From Scleromatobacter sp038208735 (GTDB lineage: Bacteria > Pseudomonadota > Gammaproteobacteria > Burkholderiales > Burkholderiaceae_C): a stretch of 37,572 nucleotides of DNA. Position 1 is the first letter of the stretch; every line of letters begins with the position of its first letter. Of this stretch, positions 17,103-25,143 are shown piece after piece. Location of the stretch: positions 1 to 37,572 of the forward strand of contig JBBQYL010000023.1 in NCBI GenBank assembly GCA_038208735.1. Direction: 5' to 3'. The notes under the pieces were generated by a model, which searched no databases, was not told the DNA's origin, and saw nothing but the letters and a program-made list of their open reading frames with translations. The position numbers were made by a program, and so were the translations under genes.

Positions 17103-17687
17103 TCATCCTGCGCGCATCGCGTCGGCCAGCATGTCCATCGAGTCGGTGCCCCAGAACATCTGGCCATCGTCCAGCCGGAAGCTCGGCACGCCGAACACGC
17201 CCGCGTCGGCTGCCCGCGCGGTGCGCGCCTGGAGCTCCGCCTTCACCTCGGGGCTGGCCGGGTCGCGCACCGGCGCGATCGCCTCCGTGAGCGCCTTGAG
17301 CGCGGCCGCGTCGAGGGGATCGCCACCGTCGCGCGCCCAGACGTGGCGGAAGACCAGTTCGACGGCCCGCCGATTGGGAAGCACGTCCGCGGGCGCGCTG
17401 GCCACCAGCAGCCGCAGCAGCGCGAGCGGGTTGAACGGATGCGGCGCGGGCGGCCGGAACACGACGCCGTCATGCGCGGCGATCCACGCGCACTGGCGGA
17501 ACAGCCATGCCTTCTTCGGCGCCACGTCCACCGGTGCCGTGTTGCCCCAGTGCTTGAGCAGGCCGGCGAACAGCAGCGGCCGATACTCGACGTGGTGCGA
17601 CACGCCTTCGAGCGCCGACGGCAATCGCTCGAACGCGAGGTACGCGTAGGGCGAGACGATGTCGAAGTCGAAGATCACGCGCTGCAT
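17103..17687 (-). CDS. 2-hydroxychromene-2-carboxylate isomerase-like protein
   Basis: A 194-residue DsbA-fold/GST-kappa-type protein. It begins VIFDFDIVSPYAYLAFERLP, the family's FDF-SPYAYLA motif with the glutathione-contacting Ser, and ends with GVFGVPSFRLDDGQMFWGTD, the conserved cis-Pro loop and FWG-D. Characterised members isomerise 2-hydroxychromene-2-carboxylate in naphthalene breakdown using glutathione, but many homologues sit in liu or fatty-acid operons with unknown substrates, and no naphthalene genes are here. GAGGAG precedes the ATG. It is the last gene of the liu operon, 10 bases after the DUF1289 gene. Confidence 0.88.
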   Translation of the reverse strand: MQRVIFDFDIVSPYAYLAFERLPSALEGVSHHVEYRPLLFAGLLKHWGNTAPVDVAPKKAWLFRQCAWIAAHDGVVFRPPAPHPFNPLALLRLLVASAPADVLPNRRAVELVFRHVWARDGGDPLDAAALKALTEAIAPVRDPASPEVKAELQARTARAADAGVFGVPSFRLDDGQMFWGTDSMDMLADAMRAG

Positions 17688-17697
17688 CGAGGGCTCC

Positions 17698-17943
17698 TCA
17701 GATCGGCGGCTCGCGGCCTGCAAGCTGTTGCCACACCCAGCGCTTGTCGGCGTCGGGCAGGCTGCCCCACGCCACGATCTCGTCGAGCGTGCGGCGGCAG
17801 CCGTGGCACACGCTGGTATACGGGTCGATCTTGCAGATGTTGACGCACGGTGACGGCACCGGGCCGGCGTCACCGATCTCGGCCAGGCGCGCCACGAAGA
17901 AGTCGCTGCCCGGCGCGTGCTCGATGTCGTCGCGGATCGTCAT
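17698..17943 (-). CDS. DUF1289 small cysteine-motif protein
   Basis: An 81-residue protein with the DUF1289 signature SPCVNICKIDPYTSVCHGCR, four Cys in the pattern C-x3-C-x8-C-x2-C that probably bind metal or an Fe-S cluster, followed by TLDEIVAWGSLPDADKRWVW. Function is unproven for the family. Its start overlaps the HMG-CoA lyase stop by four bases (ATGA), so it is translationally coupled to leucine catabolism. Confidence 0.9.
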   Translation of the reverse strand: MTIRDDIEHAPGSDFFVARLAEIGDAGPVPSPCVNICKIDPYTSVCHGCRRTLDEIVAWGSLPDADKRWVWQQLAGREPPI

Positions 17944-18893
17944 GGCGACGGCGCCTGCACGACGTCGTGCACCGCCGCCGGATCGGCCCGCTTCGCCAGC
18001 AGCGCCCGCGCCACGCGCGAGCCGTTGGGCTTGCCGATGGCGTTGCTGATGAAGGCGCCGGCGTCCACCAGCCTGTCGAGGTCGATGCCCGTGCGGATGC
18101 CCAGGCCGTGCAGCAGGTAGACCACGTCCTCGGTGGCGACGTTGCCCGTCGCGCCCTTCGCGTAGGGACAGCCGCCCAGGCCCGACACGCTGGTGTCGAA
18201 CGTGTGGATGCCCATCTGCAGGCATTCGTGGATGTTCGAGAGCGCCTGGCCGTAGGTGTCGTGGAAGTGGCCGCTGGTTTCGGCGATGGGAAAGTGCTGC
18301 AGTGCCGCCTCCATCGCGGCGCGCACCTTCAAGGGCGTGCCCACGCCGATGGTGTCGGCCACGCCGATGTGGTCGACGCCGATCGCGCGCATCATGCGCG
18401 CCACCATGCCCACGCGCGCGGGCGACACGTCGCCCTCGTACGGGCAGCCCACCGCGCACGAGATGGCGGCGCGCACCTTGACGCCGGCCGCCTTGGCCGC
18501 GGCCACCACGGGCGCGAAGCGATCGATGGATTCGGCGATGGAGCAGTTGATGTTCTTCTGGCTGAACGCCTCGCTGGCCGCGCCGAACACCACGATCTCG
18601 TCCGGCCGCGTGGCGATGGCCGCCTCCCAGCCCTTCATGTTGGGCGTGAGCACCGAGTAGCGCACGCCCGGCTGGCGGACGATGCCCGCCATCACGTCGA
18701 GCGCATCGGCCATCTGCGGCACCCACTTGGGGCTGACGAAGCTGGTGACCTCGATCTCGCGCAGGCCGGCGTCCTGCAGCAGGCCCACCAGCGCGATCTT
18801 GGCGGCGGCCGGCACATGGTTCTTCTCGTTCTGCAGGCCGTCGCGCGGGCCGACATCGACGATCTTGACGAATTCAGGCAGCTTCTCGGACAT
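17940..18893 (-). CDS. mvaB: Hydroxymethylglutaryl-CoA lyase
   Basis: A 317-residue TIM-barrel lyase that splits HMG-CoA into acetoacetate and acetyl-CoA, the last step of leucine breakdown (also called liuE). The N-terminal IVDVGPRDGLQNEK carries the catalytic/metal Arg-Asp, TSFVSPKWVPQMAD follows, HFHDTYGQAL supplies the metal-binding histidines, and SVSGLGGCPYAKGATGNVAT holds the active-site Cys loop. Full family length. GGAG lies nine bases upstream of the ATG, overlapping the end of the carboxylase gene. Fifth gene of the liu operon. Confidence 0.96.
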   Translation of the reverse strand: MSEKLPEFVKIVDVGPRDGLQNEKNHVPAAAKIALVGLLQDAGLREIEVTSFVSPKWVPQMADALDVMAGIVRQPGVRYSVLTPNMKGWEAAIATRPDEIVVFGAASEAFSQKNINCSIAESIDRFAPVVAAAKAAGVKVRAAISCAVGCPYEGDVSPARVGMVARMMRAIGVDHIGVADTIGVGTPLKVRAAMEAALQHFPIAETSGHFHDTYGQALSNIHECLQMGIHTFDTSVSGLGGCPYAKGATGNVATEDVVYLLHGLGIRTGIDLDRLVDAGAFISNAIGKPNGSRVARALLAKRADPAAVHDVVQAPSP

Positions 18894-18899
18894 CGCTCA

Positions 18900-20915
18900 T
18901 CACTCCAGGGTCAGCAGTTCGCCGCCTTCGCTGACCTGGTCACCCGGCGCGAACAGCAGTTCGGCCACGGTGCCGTCGCGCGGCGCGGCGATCGTGTGCT
19001 CCATTTTCATCGCTTCGAGTACCGCCAGCGGCTGTCCGGTCTTGATCGCGTCGCCGGCCTTGACCAGGTACGAGATCACCTTGCCGGGCATCGGCGCCGT
19101 GAGGCGGCCGGCCTCCTTGTGGCCCTCGCCCGCGTGCGCGAAAGTGTCCACCACGGTGGCCTGCGCGCTGCCCTGCGCCGAGAACACCGACACCTGCTCG
19201 CCCACCTGGTAGACGCTGAGCCTCAGGCGACGCGAGTCGGCCGGGCTTCCCAGCACGATGTCGTACTGGTCGCCGCCCAGCGCGCGCCACGAGAACGCCA
19301 CCTCCACGTCGCCGGCCTTCAGCAGCGCGCCGCCGCCATGTCGCGACGCGAGCAGCACCTCCAGCGGCTCGCCCTGCCACTCGAGGTCGAAGCGCTGCAC
19401 CGACGTGCCGTGCATGCGCCAGCCGTCGCGGCGCGACCACGGGTCGGCGTCCACCGACGTGGCCTGCAGCGACAGCGCGCGTGCCACCATGCCGGTGGCC
19501 ACCACCTCCAGCGGCAGCCCCACCTGGCCGAACAGCAGGGCACGCTCGCGTTCGATCAACGCGGTGTCGAGCTGAGCCTGCGAGAACGACGGCGTCCTGG
19601 CGACGCGGCGCAGGAAGGCGACGTTGTTGACGACGCCCGCCACGTGCGTGCCAGCCAGCGCCGCGTCGAGCCGCGCCAGCGCCTGCTCGCGATCCTCGCC
19701 CCAGACGATCAGCTTGGCGATCATCGAGTCGTAGTACGGGGTGATGGTGTCGCCCTCGTCGACGCCCGTGTCCACGCGCACCGGCGCGGGTTCGGTCGCG
19801 CCGGGGACCTGGCGCTTGAAGCTCACGTGCTTCGGCCACTTCAGCACCGACAGCGTGCCGGTGGCGGGCAGGAAATTGGCCTCGGGGTTCTCGGCGCAGA
19901 TGCGCGCCTCGATGGCGTGGCCGTGGATCTTCAGGTCGGCCTGCGTGGCCGGCAGCGGCTCGCCGGAGGCCACGCGCAGTTGCCACTCGACCAGGTCGTG
20001 CCCGCTGATCGCCTCCGTCACCGGATGCTCCACCTGCAGGCGCGTGTTCATCTCCATGAAGTAGAACTGGCCGTCCTGCTCGCAGATGAATTCCACGGTG
20101 CCGGCGCCGACGTAGTCGACGGCGCGCGCGGCGGCCACGGCGGCCTCGCCCATCTCGCGGCGGCGCGCCTCGGTCATGCCGGGGGCCGGTGCCTCCTCCA
20201 GCACCTTCTGGTGACGGCGCTGCACCGAGCAGTCGCGCTCGAACAGGTACACGCCGTTGCCGTGGGTGTCGAAGAACACCTGGATCTCGATGTGGCGCGG
20301 GCGTTGCACGTAGCGCTCGATCAGCACCGCGTCGTCGCCGAAGCTGTTGATGGCCTCGCGCTTGCACGACGCCAGCGCGGCGTCGAACTCGTCATGCGAC
20401 AGCACCACGCGCATGCCCTTGCCGCCGCCACCCGCGCTGGCCTTGATCAGCACCGGGTAGCCGATGCGGTCGGCCTCGCGCCTGAGCAGCGCCGGATCCT
20501 GGTCGGCCGCGTGGTAGCCAGGCACCAGGCGCACGCCGGCCTTTTCCATCAGCTGCTTCGACTCGGCCTTCAGGCCCATGGCGCGGATCGCCGAAGGGGG
20601 CGGCCCGATGAAGGCGATGCCGGCGTCGGCACAGGCCTGAGCGAAGTCCTCGTTCTCGCTGAGAAAGCCGTAGCCCGGGTGCACCGCCTGCGCGCCGGTC
20701 GCCTTGGCCGCCTCGATGATCCGCTCCCAGCGCAGGTAACTGTCGCGCGGCGAAGGCTCGCCGATGCGCACCGCCTCGTCGCAGGCGGCCACGTGGCGGG
20801 CGTCGGCGTCGGCGTCGGAATAGACGGCGACGGTCTTGACGCCGAGACGGCGCGCGGTGGCCGCGACGCGGCACGCGATCTCGCCGCGGTTGGCGATCAG
20901 GATCTTGGTGAACAT
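18900..20915 (-). CDS. liuD: 3-methylcrotonyl-CoA carboxylase, biotin subunit
   Basis: The 671-residue alpha subunit (also mccA). It has an N-terminal biotin-carboxylase domain (KILIANRGEIACRV), an ATP-grasp loop KASAGGGGKGMRVV, and catalytic stretch MEMNTRLQVEHPVTEAISG. A middle linker domain leads to a C-terminal biotinyl domain with EAMKMEH, the biotin-accepting lysine being K637. It carboxylates biotin with ATP and bicarbonate; the beta subunit then carboxylates 3-methylcrotonyl-CoA. GGAGA is well placed before the ATG. Annotation as the methylcrotonyl rather than a propionyl or geranyl enzyme rests on the liuB, liuC and mvaB neighbours. Confidence 0.95.
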   Translation of the reverse strand: MFTKILIANRGEIACRVAATARRLGVKTVAVYSDADADARHVAACDEAVRIGEPSPRDSYLRWERIIEAAKATGAQAVHPGYGFLSENEDFAQACADAGIAFIGPPPSAIRAMGLKAESKQLMEKAGVRLVPGYHAADQDPALLRREADRIGYPVLIKASAGGGGKGMRVVLSHDEFDAALASCKREAINSFGDDAVLIERYVQRPRHIEIQVFFDTHGNGVYLFERDCSVQRRHQKVLEEAPAPGMTEARRREMGEAAVAAARAVDYVGAGTVEFICEQDGQFYFMEMNTRLQVEHPVTEAISGHDLVEWQLRVASGEPLPATQADLKIHGHAIEARICAENPEANFLPATGTLSVLKWPKHVSFKRQVPGATEPAPVRVDTGVDEGDTITPYYDSMIAKLIVWGEDREQALARLDAALAGTHVAGVVNNVAFLRRVARTPSFSQAQLDTALIERERALLFGQVGLPLEVVATGMVARALSLQATSVDADPWSRRDGWRMHGTSVQRFDLEWQGEPLEVLLASRHGGGALLKAGDVEVAFSWRALGGDQYDIVLGSPADSRRLRLSVYQVGEQVSVFSAQGSAQATVVDTFAHAGEGHKEAGRLTAPMPGKVISYLVKAGDAIKTGQPLAVLEAMKMEHTIAAPRDGTVAELLFAPGDQVSEGGELLTLE

Positions 20916-20937
20916 GGAGTCTCCGGTTTCGAATTGC

Positions 20938-21714
20938 TCAGCGCCACGACGGATCGCGCTTGCTGAGGAAGGCCTGCACGCCCTCCTTGCCTTCGGCGCT
21001 CGCGCGGATGTCGGCGATGCGGCGCGCGGTCTCGGCGCGCAGGTCGGCGTCGATCGGGCGGTCGGCCACGTCCTGCACCAGTCGCTTGCAGGCGCGCACG
21101 GCCGCCGGCCCGTTGGCCACCAGCGCGGCCACCAGCTCGTCCACCTTGGCGTCGAGCGCGTCGGCCGGCACCACCTCGTGCACGAAGCCGAGCGCGTGCG
21201 CGCGGGCCGCGTCGAAGCGTTCGGCGGTGGCGAAGTAGCGGCGCGAGGCCTGCTCGCCCAGCGCCTTGACCACGTACGGGCCGATGGTGGCGGGCAGCAG
21301 CCCCAGCTTCGCCTCGCTGAGGCAGAAGTTGACGCCCTCGGCGGCGACCAGGATGTCGCACACCGCGGCCAGCCCCACGCCGCCCGCGTAGCAGTCGCCG
21401 TGGATGCGGCCGATCACCGGCACCGGACACGACCAGATGGCGTACAGCATGTCGGCCAGGCCCTGCGCGTCGGCGCGGTTCTGCTCCCACGTGTAGTCGG
21501 CCATCGCGCGCATCCACGACAGGTCGGCGCCCGCGCAGAACGCCTTGCCGTGGCCGCCCAGCACCACCGCGCGCAACGACGCGTCGGCAGCGAAGCCCGT
21601 GAACGCCCCGGTGAGCTCGGCGATGACGCTGTCGTTGAACGCGTTACGCACGTCGGGGCGGTCGAGGAACACGCGGGCGACGGCGCCGCCGCGGGAGATC
21701 TGCAGGGTAGTCAT
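20938..21714 (-). CDS. liuC: Methylglutaconyl-CoA hydratase
   Basis: A 258-residue crotonase-family enzyme that hydrates 3-methylglutaconyl-CoA to HMG-CoA. The oxyanion-hole segment is GKAFCAGADLSWMR (first part) with GDCYAGGVGLAAVCD (second part); SEAKLGLLPATIGPYV carries the catalytic Glu. The order carboxylase - hydratase - carboxylase - lyase fixes the role. I start it at ATG 21714 (MTTLQISRGG); a longer frame from 21783 runs into the preceding gene. No Shine-Dalgarno sequence is visible, and the previous gene's stop is 13 bases away, so translation is probably coupled. Confidence 0.94.
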   Translation of the reverse strand: MTTLQISRGGAVARVFLDRPDVRNAFNDSVIAELTGAFTGFAADASLRAVVLGGHGKAFCAGADLSWMRAMADYTWEQNRADAQGLADMLYAIWSCPVPVIGRIHGDCYAGGVGLAAVCDILVAAEGVNFCLSEAKLGLLPATIGPYVVKALGEQASRRYFATAERFDAARAHALGFVHEVVPADALDAKVDELVAALVANGPAAVRACKRLVQDVADRPIDADLRAETARRIADIRASAEGKEGVQAFLSKRDPSWR

Positions 21715-21727
21715 CGGAGAAGAGGCG

Positions 21728-22351
21728 TCAGTTCGACCGCGGCGGCAGCGGCTGGAAGGTGGGCGTGGGCGGCTGCGGCGCATCGGGCGCGGCGGCGGGC
21801 GGCGCGATCACCGGCGGCTGCGTGACCGGCGGCTGGTCGGGCGTCGCCGGCGGGGACGCCGCCGGCACGGGGGTCGGTGCGACGGTGCCCGTGGCGATCT
21901 GCGCGCGCAGCGTGACGACGGCCTTGAGTGCGCCCGCGTGGCACTCGAAGTGGCCGGGATCGTCGAACAGCGTGCCTTTGTAGTTGGAGATGACGCCCAC
22001 GATGGCCGTGCCGCGCACGCCGCGGGCGGTGAACGCCAGCTTGGTGATCGCGTCCTCGAACGCGCGGGCGCACAGCTCGTGGTCGGCGGGACGCACCGCG
22101 TTGTCGTCGCCCACGTCGGCCGCCTTGGTGGCGCCCACGCCGTCCACCACCACGTCGCGCTTGACGATGGCGAGGCCGCGTGCGGTGTCGCCGCCGAAGC
22201 GCAGGTCGAGCGTGCCCAGAATGTCGTGGGTGCGCGTGACGCGAATGGTGTCGGGCACCGACTCCATCAGGCGCACGTTGCGCGCGTGCGCGGGGGTCGC
22301 GAGCGCCGTCAGGGCGGCCGTGGCGATGAGAGGAAGAACGAAGCGGGTCAT
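21728..22351 (-). CDS. Exported protein of unknown function within liu operon
   Basis: A 207-residue protein with a signal peptide (MTRFVLPLIATAALTALATP, cleavage near AHA-RN), so periplasmic. The core has a Cys-containing helix (HELCARAFEDAITKLAF), then GTAIVGVISNYKG and HFECHAGALKAVV, a pattern I recall from small secreted proteobacterial proteins often mislabelled as excinuclease-like. The last 50 residues are a Pro/Ala-rich tail (for example PPVTQPPVIAPPAAAPD). The tail looks like a linker or wall-spanning segment. AAAGGAA lies before the ATG. It has no enzymatic tie to leucine degradation, and its place between liuB and liuC is unusual. Confidence 0.82.
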   Translation of the reverse strand: MTRFVLPLIATAALTALATPAHARNVRLMESVPDTIRVTRTHDILGTLDLRFGGDTARGLAIVKRDVVVDGVGATKAADVGDDNAVRPADHELCARAFEDAITKLAFTARGVRGTAIVGVISNYKGTLFDDPGHFECHAGALKAVVTLRAQIATGTVAPTPVPAASPPATPDQPPVTQPPVIAPPAAAPDAPQPPTPTFQPLPPRSN

Positions 22352-22372
22352 GCGGATTCCTTTCCAGGCGGA

Positions 22373-22389
22373 CGGTCGCGATGCGACCG
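22373..22389 (-). repeat. Perfect 7-bp hairpin between liuB and the exported gene
   Basis: CGGTCGC-GAT-GCGACCG forms a seven-bp stem with a three-base loop in the 79-bp gap, 22 bases before the exported gene's ATG. It has no T-run, so it more likely affects mRNA stability or processing than termination. Confidence 0.4.
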
Positions 22390-22430
22390 GACAGGCCGGC
22401 CGGGGCAAATGCCCTGCCGAGGCGGCATCG

Positions 22431-24068
22431 TCACATGCGGAACACGCCGAACTTCATGTCGGGAATGGGCGCGTTGAGGCTGGCCGACAGGCCCAGCGCC
22501 AGCACGCGGCGCGTGTCGGCCGGGTCGATCACGCCGTCGTCCCACAGGCGCGCACTCGCGAAGTACGGGTTGCCCTGGACTTCGTACTGCTCCAGGATCG
22601 GCGCCTTGAACGCGGCCTCCTCGTCGGCCGACCACTGCCCGCCCTTGCCCTCGATGCCGTCGCGGCGCACCGTGGCCAGCACGCTGGCGGCCTGCTCGCC
22701 GCCCATCACGCTGATGCGCGCGTTGGGCCACATCCACAGGAAGCGCGGGCTGTAGGCGCGGCCGCACATGCCGTAGTTGCCGGCGCCGAACGAGCCGCCG
22801 ATGATCACGGTGAACTTGGGCACGTTGGCACAGGCCACGGCCGTCACCATCTTGGCGCCGGCGCGGGCGATGCCCTCGTTCTCGTACTTGCGGCCCACCA
22901 TGAAGCCGGTGATGTTCTGCAGGAACACGAGCGGCACCTTGCGCTGGCAGCACAGCTCGATGAAATGCGCGCCCTTGTCGGCGCTCTCGGCGAACAGGAT
23001 GCCGTTGTTGGCGACGATGCCCACCGGCATGCCCTCGATCCACGCGAAGCCGCACACCAGCGTGGTGCCGTAGCGCGCCTTGAACTCCTCGAACTCGGAG
23101 CCGTCGACCACGCGGGCGATGACCTCTCGCACGTCGAACGGCTTGCGCGCGGGCTTGCCCTCGACGTCGAGCGGGATGATGCCGTGCAGCTCGGCCTCGG
23201 GCAGCTTGGGCACCTTGGGCTCGCGCAGCGCCATGCCCGGATCCTTGCGCCAGTTGAGCGTGCCCACGATGCCGCGCGCCAACGCCAGCGCGTGCATGTC
23301 GTTCTCGGCCAGGTGGTCGGCCACGCCGGACAGGCGCGTGTGCACGTCGCCGCCGCCCAGGTCTTCCGCGCTCACCACCTCGCCGGTGGCCGCTTTCACC
23401 AGCGGCGGGCCGCCCAGGAAGATGGTGCCCTGGTTCTTGACGATGATGGTCTGGTCGCTCATGGCCGGCACGTACGCGCCGCCGGCGGTGCACGAGCCCA
23501 TCACCACGGCCAGCTGCGGAATGCCTTGTGCGCTGAGGTGGGCCTGGTTGTAGAAGATGCGCCCGAAGTGGTCGCGGTCGGGAAACACCTCGTCCTGGTT
23601 GGGCAGGTTGGCGCCGCCCGAGTCGACCAGGTAGATGCAGGGCAGGCGGTTCTGCGCGGCGATCTCCTGCGCGCGCAGGTGCTTCTTGACGGTGAGCGGG
23701 TAATACGTGCCGCCCTTGACGGTGGCGTCGTTGCACACGATGAGGCACTCGACGCCCGCCACGCGGCCGATGCCCGCGATCATGCCGGCGCCCGGCGCGG
23801 CGTCCTGGCCGCCCTTTTCCGGGTACATGCCCAGCGCTGCCAGCGGAGCGATCTCGAGGAACGGCGTGCCTGGATCGAGCAGGCGCTCCACGCGGTCGCG
23901 CGGCAGCAGCTTGCCGCGCGACAGGTGCTTCTTGCGAGCCTCGTCGCCGCCGCCCAGCGTGATCTTCTCGAGCTTTGCGTTCAGGTCGTCCACCAGCAGC
24001 CGCATGGCCGCGGCGTTGGCCTTGAAGTCTTCCGAGCGGGCATTCAGTTGGGTCGAGAGAGTGGACAT
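22431..24068 (-). CDS. liuB: 3-methylcrotonyl-CoA carboxylase, carboxyltransferase subunit
   Basis: The 545-residue beta subunit (also mccB), with two crotonase-like carboxyltransferase halves. Marks include RGKLLPRDRVERLLDPGTPF, LVDSGGANLPNQDEVFPDRD, GSCTAGGAYVPAMSD, and in the C-terminal half FLQNITGFMVGRKYENEGIA and GSFGAGNYGMCGRAYSPRFL. Usual family length. I start it at ATG 24068 (MSTLSTQLNARSEDF); an in-frame start at 24158 would add 30 residues with no family likeness. First gene of the operon, about 130 bases behind a promoter with a regulator palindrome. Isovaleryl-CoA dehydrogenase (liuA), which often precedes it, is absent here. Confidence 0.95.
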   Translation of the reverse strand: MSTLSTQLNARSEDFKANAAAMRLLVDDLNAKLEKITLGGGDEARKKHLSRGKLLPRDRVERLLDPGTPFLEIAPLAALGMYPEKGGQDAAPGAGMIAGIGRVAGVECLIVCNDATVKGGTYYPLTVKKHLRAQEIAAQNRLPCIYLVDSGGANLPNQDEVFPDRDHFGRIFYNQAHLSAQGIPQLAVVMGSCTAGGAYVPAMSDQTIIVKNQGTIFLGGPPLVKAATGEVVSAEDLGGGDVHTRLSGVADHLAENDMHALALARGIVGTLNWRKDPGMALREPKVPKLPEAELHGIIPLDVEGKPARKPFDVREVIARVVDGSEFEEFKARYGTTLVCGFAWIEGMPVGIVANNGILFAESADKGAHFIELCCQRKVPLVFLQNITGFMVGRKYENEGIARAGAKMVTAVACANVPKFTVIIGGSFGAGNYGMCGRAYSPRFLWMWPNARISVMGGEQAASVLATVRRDGIEGKGGQWSADEEAAFKAPILEQYEVQGNPYFASARLWDDGVIDPADTRRVLALGLSASLNAPIPDMKFGVFRM

Positions 24069-24113
24069 GGGGCTTTGGCTGAAGGGGACTGACCCGACGG
24101 AGGGCCGGCGCCG

Positions 24114-24142
24114 GGGGTCTGGCTCCGCAGGTGCCTGACCCC
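24114..24142. repeat. GGGGTC...GACCCC hairpin element in liuB leader
   Basis: GGGGTC-T-GGC and its partner GCC-T-GACCCC pair around an eight-base loop, with one T/T mismatch. The left arm GGGGTCTGGCTCC almost matches GGGGTCTGGCCCC at 30070-30082. I recall short intergenic repeats of this kind in Burkholderiales genomes. It lies in the untranslated leader of the liu transcript. Confidence 0.55.
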
Positions 24143-24201
24143 GATCGTGCGAGGTCACCGTCCGCGGCCGCCGGGCTGGATGCCCGACATCATGCCGAAC
24201 G

Positions 24202-24231
24202 ATTATCGGTTGACGTTTACGTAAACGTCAA
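24202..24231 (-). promoter_or_regulatory. liu promoter with MerR-type operator palindrome
   Basis: A perfect 22-bp palindrome, TTGACGTTTAC followed by its exact complement GTAAACGTCAA, occupies 24210-24231. Read leftward it contains a -35 TTGACG (24226-24231), an 18-bp spacer and a -10 GATAAT (24202-24207). An operator filling an overlong spacer is the arrangement used by MerR-family activators, and LiuR, the known regulator of liu operons in proteobacteria, is of that family. The transcript would start near 24195, giving a leader of about 125 bases. The liuR gene itself is not in the window. Confidence 0.78.
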
Positions 24232-24361
24232 TTCCGACGTACCGAGTACTCAAGGGTCCTGCCAATCCCCCGAGCGAGGGACTGCCAGGCCGGCGATTCT
24301 GGCCAAGAATCGCTCACGGTAAGCGACGATCCGGTCGCGGCGCCCATTCAGGGAGAACGAG

Positions 24362-24853
24362 ATGACCGAGATGATTGGCAAGACCACGCAAGACCTTTAT
24401 CGCTCCATCCACAAGACCACGCCAGGGTATGAAGCAGGACCGATCGTCGATGGCGTTGCCGTGACGGGTGTCCTCTATCCCGACTTTGAAGCCAGGCGCA
24501 TCAGCAAGACACGCACTCGCCCCGCCGATCTGACGTCGTTCGAAGGAGAAGGCGGCGTCAGGATGGTTCGCAACGATGGCGGCACTTCACTGTTTGACAA
24601 ACAGCAGGTACTGCCTGGAGGGGCCGACAGCTGGCACAGCTTCAAGCTGCCGCCGGACACGGTCATCCCCCCGTCGCTGAAGATTCGCTTCACAGGCTAC
24701 AACAAGACCTTCGAAGCGGACCACTATCAAATCGAGAGCATCGCCGGCACGATGGCGATGGACGCCATGAAAGGTGCACTCGACAATCTGGCTCGCAATG
24801 CCATCGTGCGCTTGGTCGCACTCGGCGATGTCAAGGCGCCGAGCAAGGTTTGA
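24362..24853 (+). CDS. Tse2-like NAD-dependent toxin
   Basis: A 163-residue protein that aligns by eye along its whole length with Tse2, the type VI secretion toxin of Pseudomonas aeruginosa (158 residues, ADP-ribosyltransferase-like fold). Shared marks: DLYRSI near the N-terminus; GGTS-FD at 73-79; IPP at 102-104; YNK at 113-115; HY at 121-122; and LDN-ARNAI at 140-148. Ser/Thr of GGTS and His of HY fall at positions important in Tse2. GGGAG stands seven bases before the ATG. No signal peptide. The immunity gene follows 32 bases later. Base composition is lower in GC than the flanks, suggesting transfer. No Hcp, VgrG or other secretion gene is in the window. Confidence 0.82.
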   Translation: MTEMIGKTTQDLYRSIHKTTPGYEAGPIVDGVAVTGVLYPDFEARRISKTRTRPADLTSFEGEGGVRMVRNDGGTSLFDKQQVLPGGADSWHSFKLPPDTVIPPSLKIRFTGYNKTFEADHYQIESIAGTMAMDAMKGALDNLARNAIVRLVALGDVKAPSKV

Positions 24854-24885
24854 CTTGGCTTGCGCAACTGCTAAGGAGAACATTC

Positions 24886-25119
24886 ATGGCTGATGTCAGC
24901 GGCAATACCCTCCTGATGGCTGTCCAGGCCGTCCAAGACGCCATTGCGGCAATCGACGAGAGAATCCGCGACGGCTCGGCTGATCCGCTCGACGACACGG
25001 AAATGCTGATGAGCTACACGCGCGCCTCAGAAGAATTGCGATCTGCTTATGAAGTGGCCAGATTGACGGCGTCGAATCTTCCACCGTATGCGGATCTGGT
25101 CGAAAGCGACCAGGGTTGA
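24886..25119 (+). CDS. Tsi2-like immunity protein
   Basis: A 77-residue all-helical protein, exactly the length of Tsi2 of P. aeruginosa, which binds and blocks Tse2 in the cytoplasm. Matching marks are LLMAVQAV near the N-terminus, DERI in the first helix end, LRSAYE at 51-56 and LPPYADL at 65-71 near the C-terminus. It is acidic, as expected for a toxin-binding partner. AAGGAG lies seven bases before ATG 24886, which fixes the start; an in-frame ATG at 24850 overlaps the toxin and lacks such a site. Transcribed with the toxin gene and converges on the DinB-family gene, 24 bases away. Confidence 0.82.
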   Translation: MADVSGNTLLMAVQAVQDAIAAIDERIRDGSADPLDDTEMLMSYTRASEELRSAYEVARLTASNLPPYADLVESDQG

Positions 25120-25143
25120 AGCGCCCGGGGATTCAACGGGCAT

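Noticed and set aside
17103..17687. Evidence for a naphthalene degradation pathway
   Set aside because: Only the isomerase-like gene is present, and its homologues are common in operons unrelated to naphthalene.
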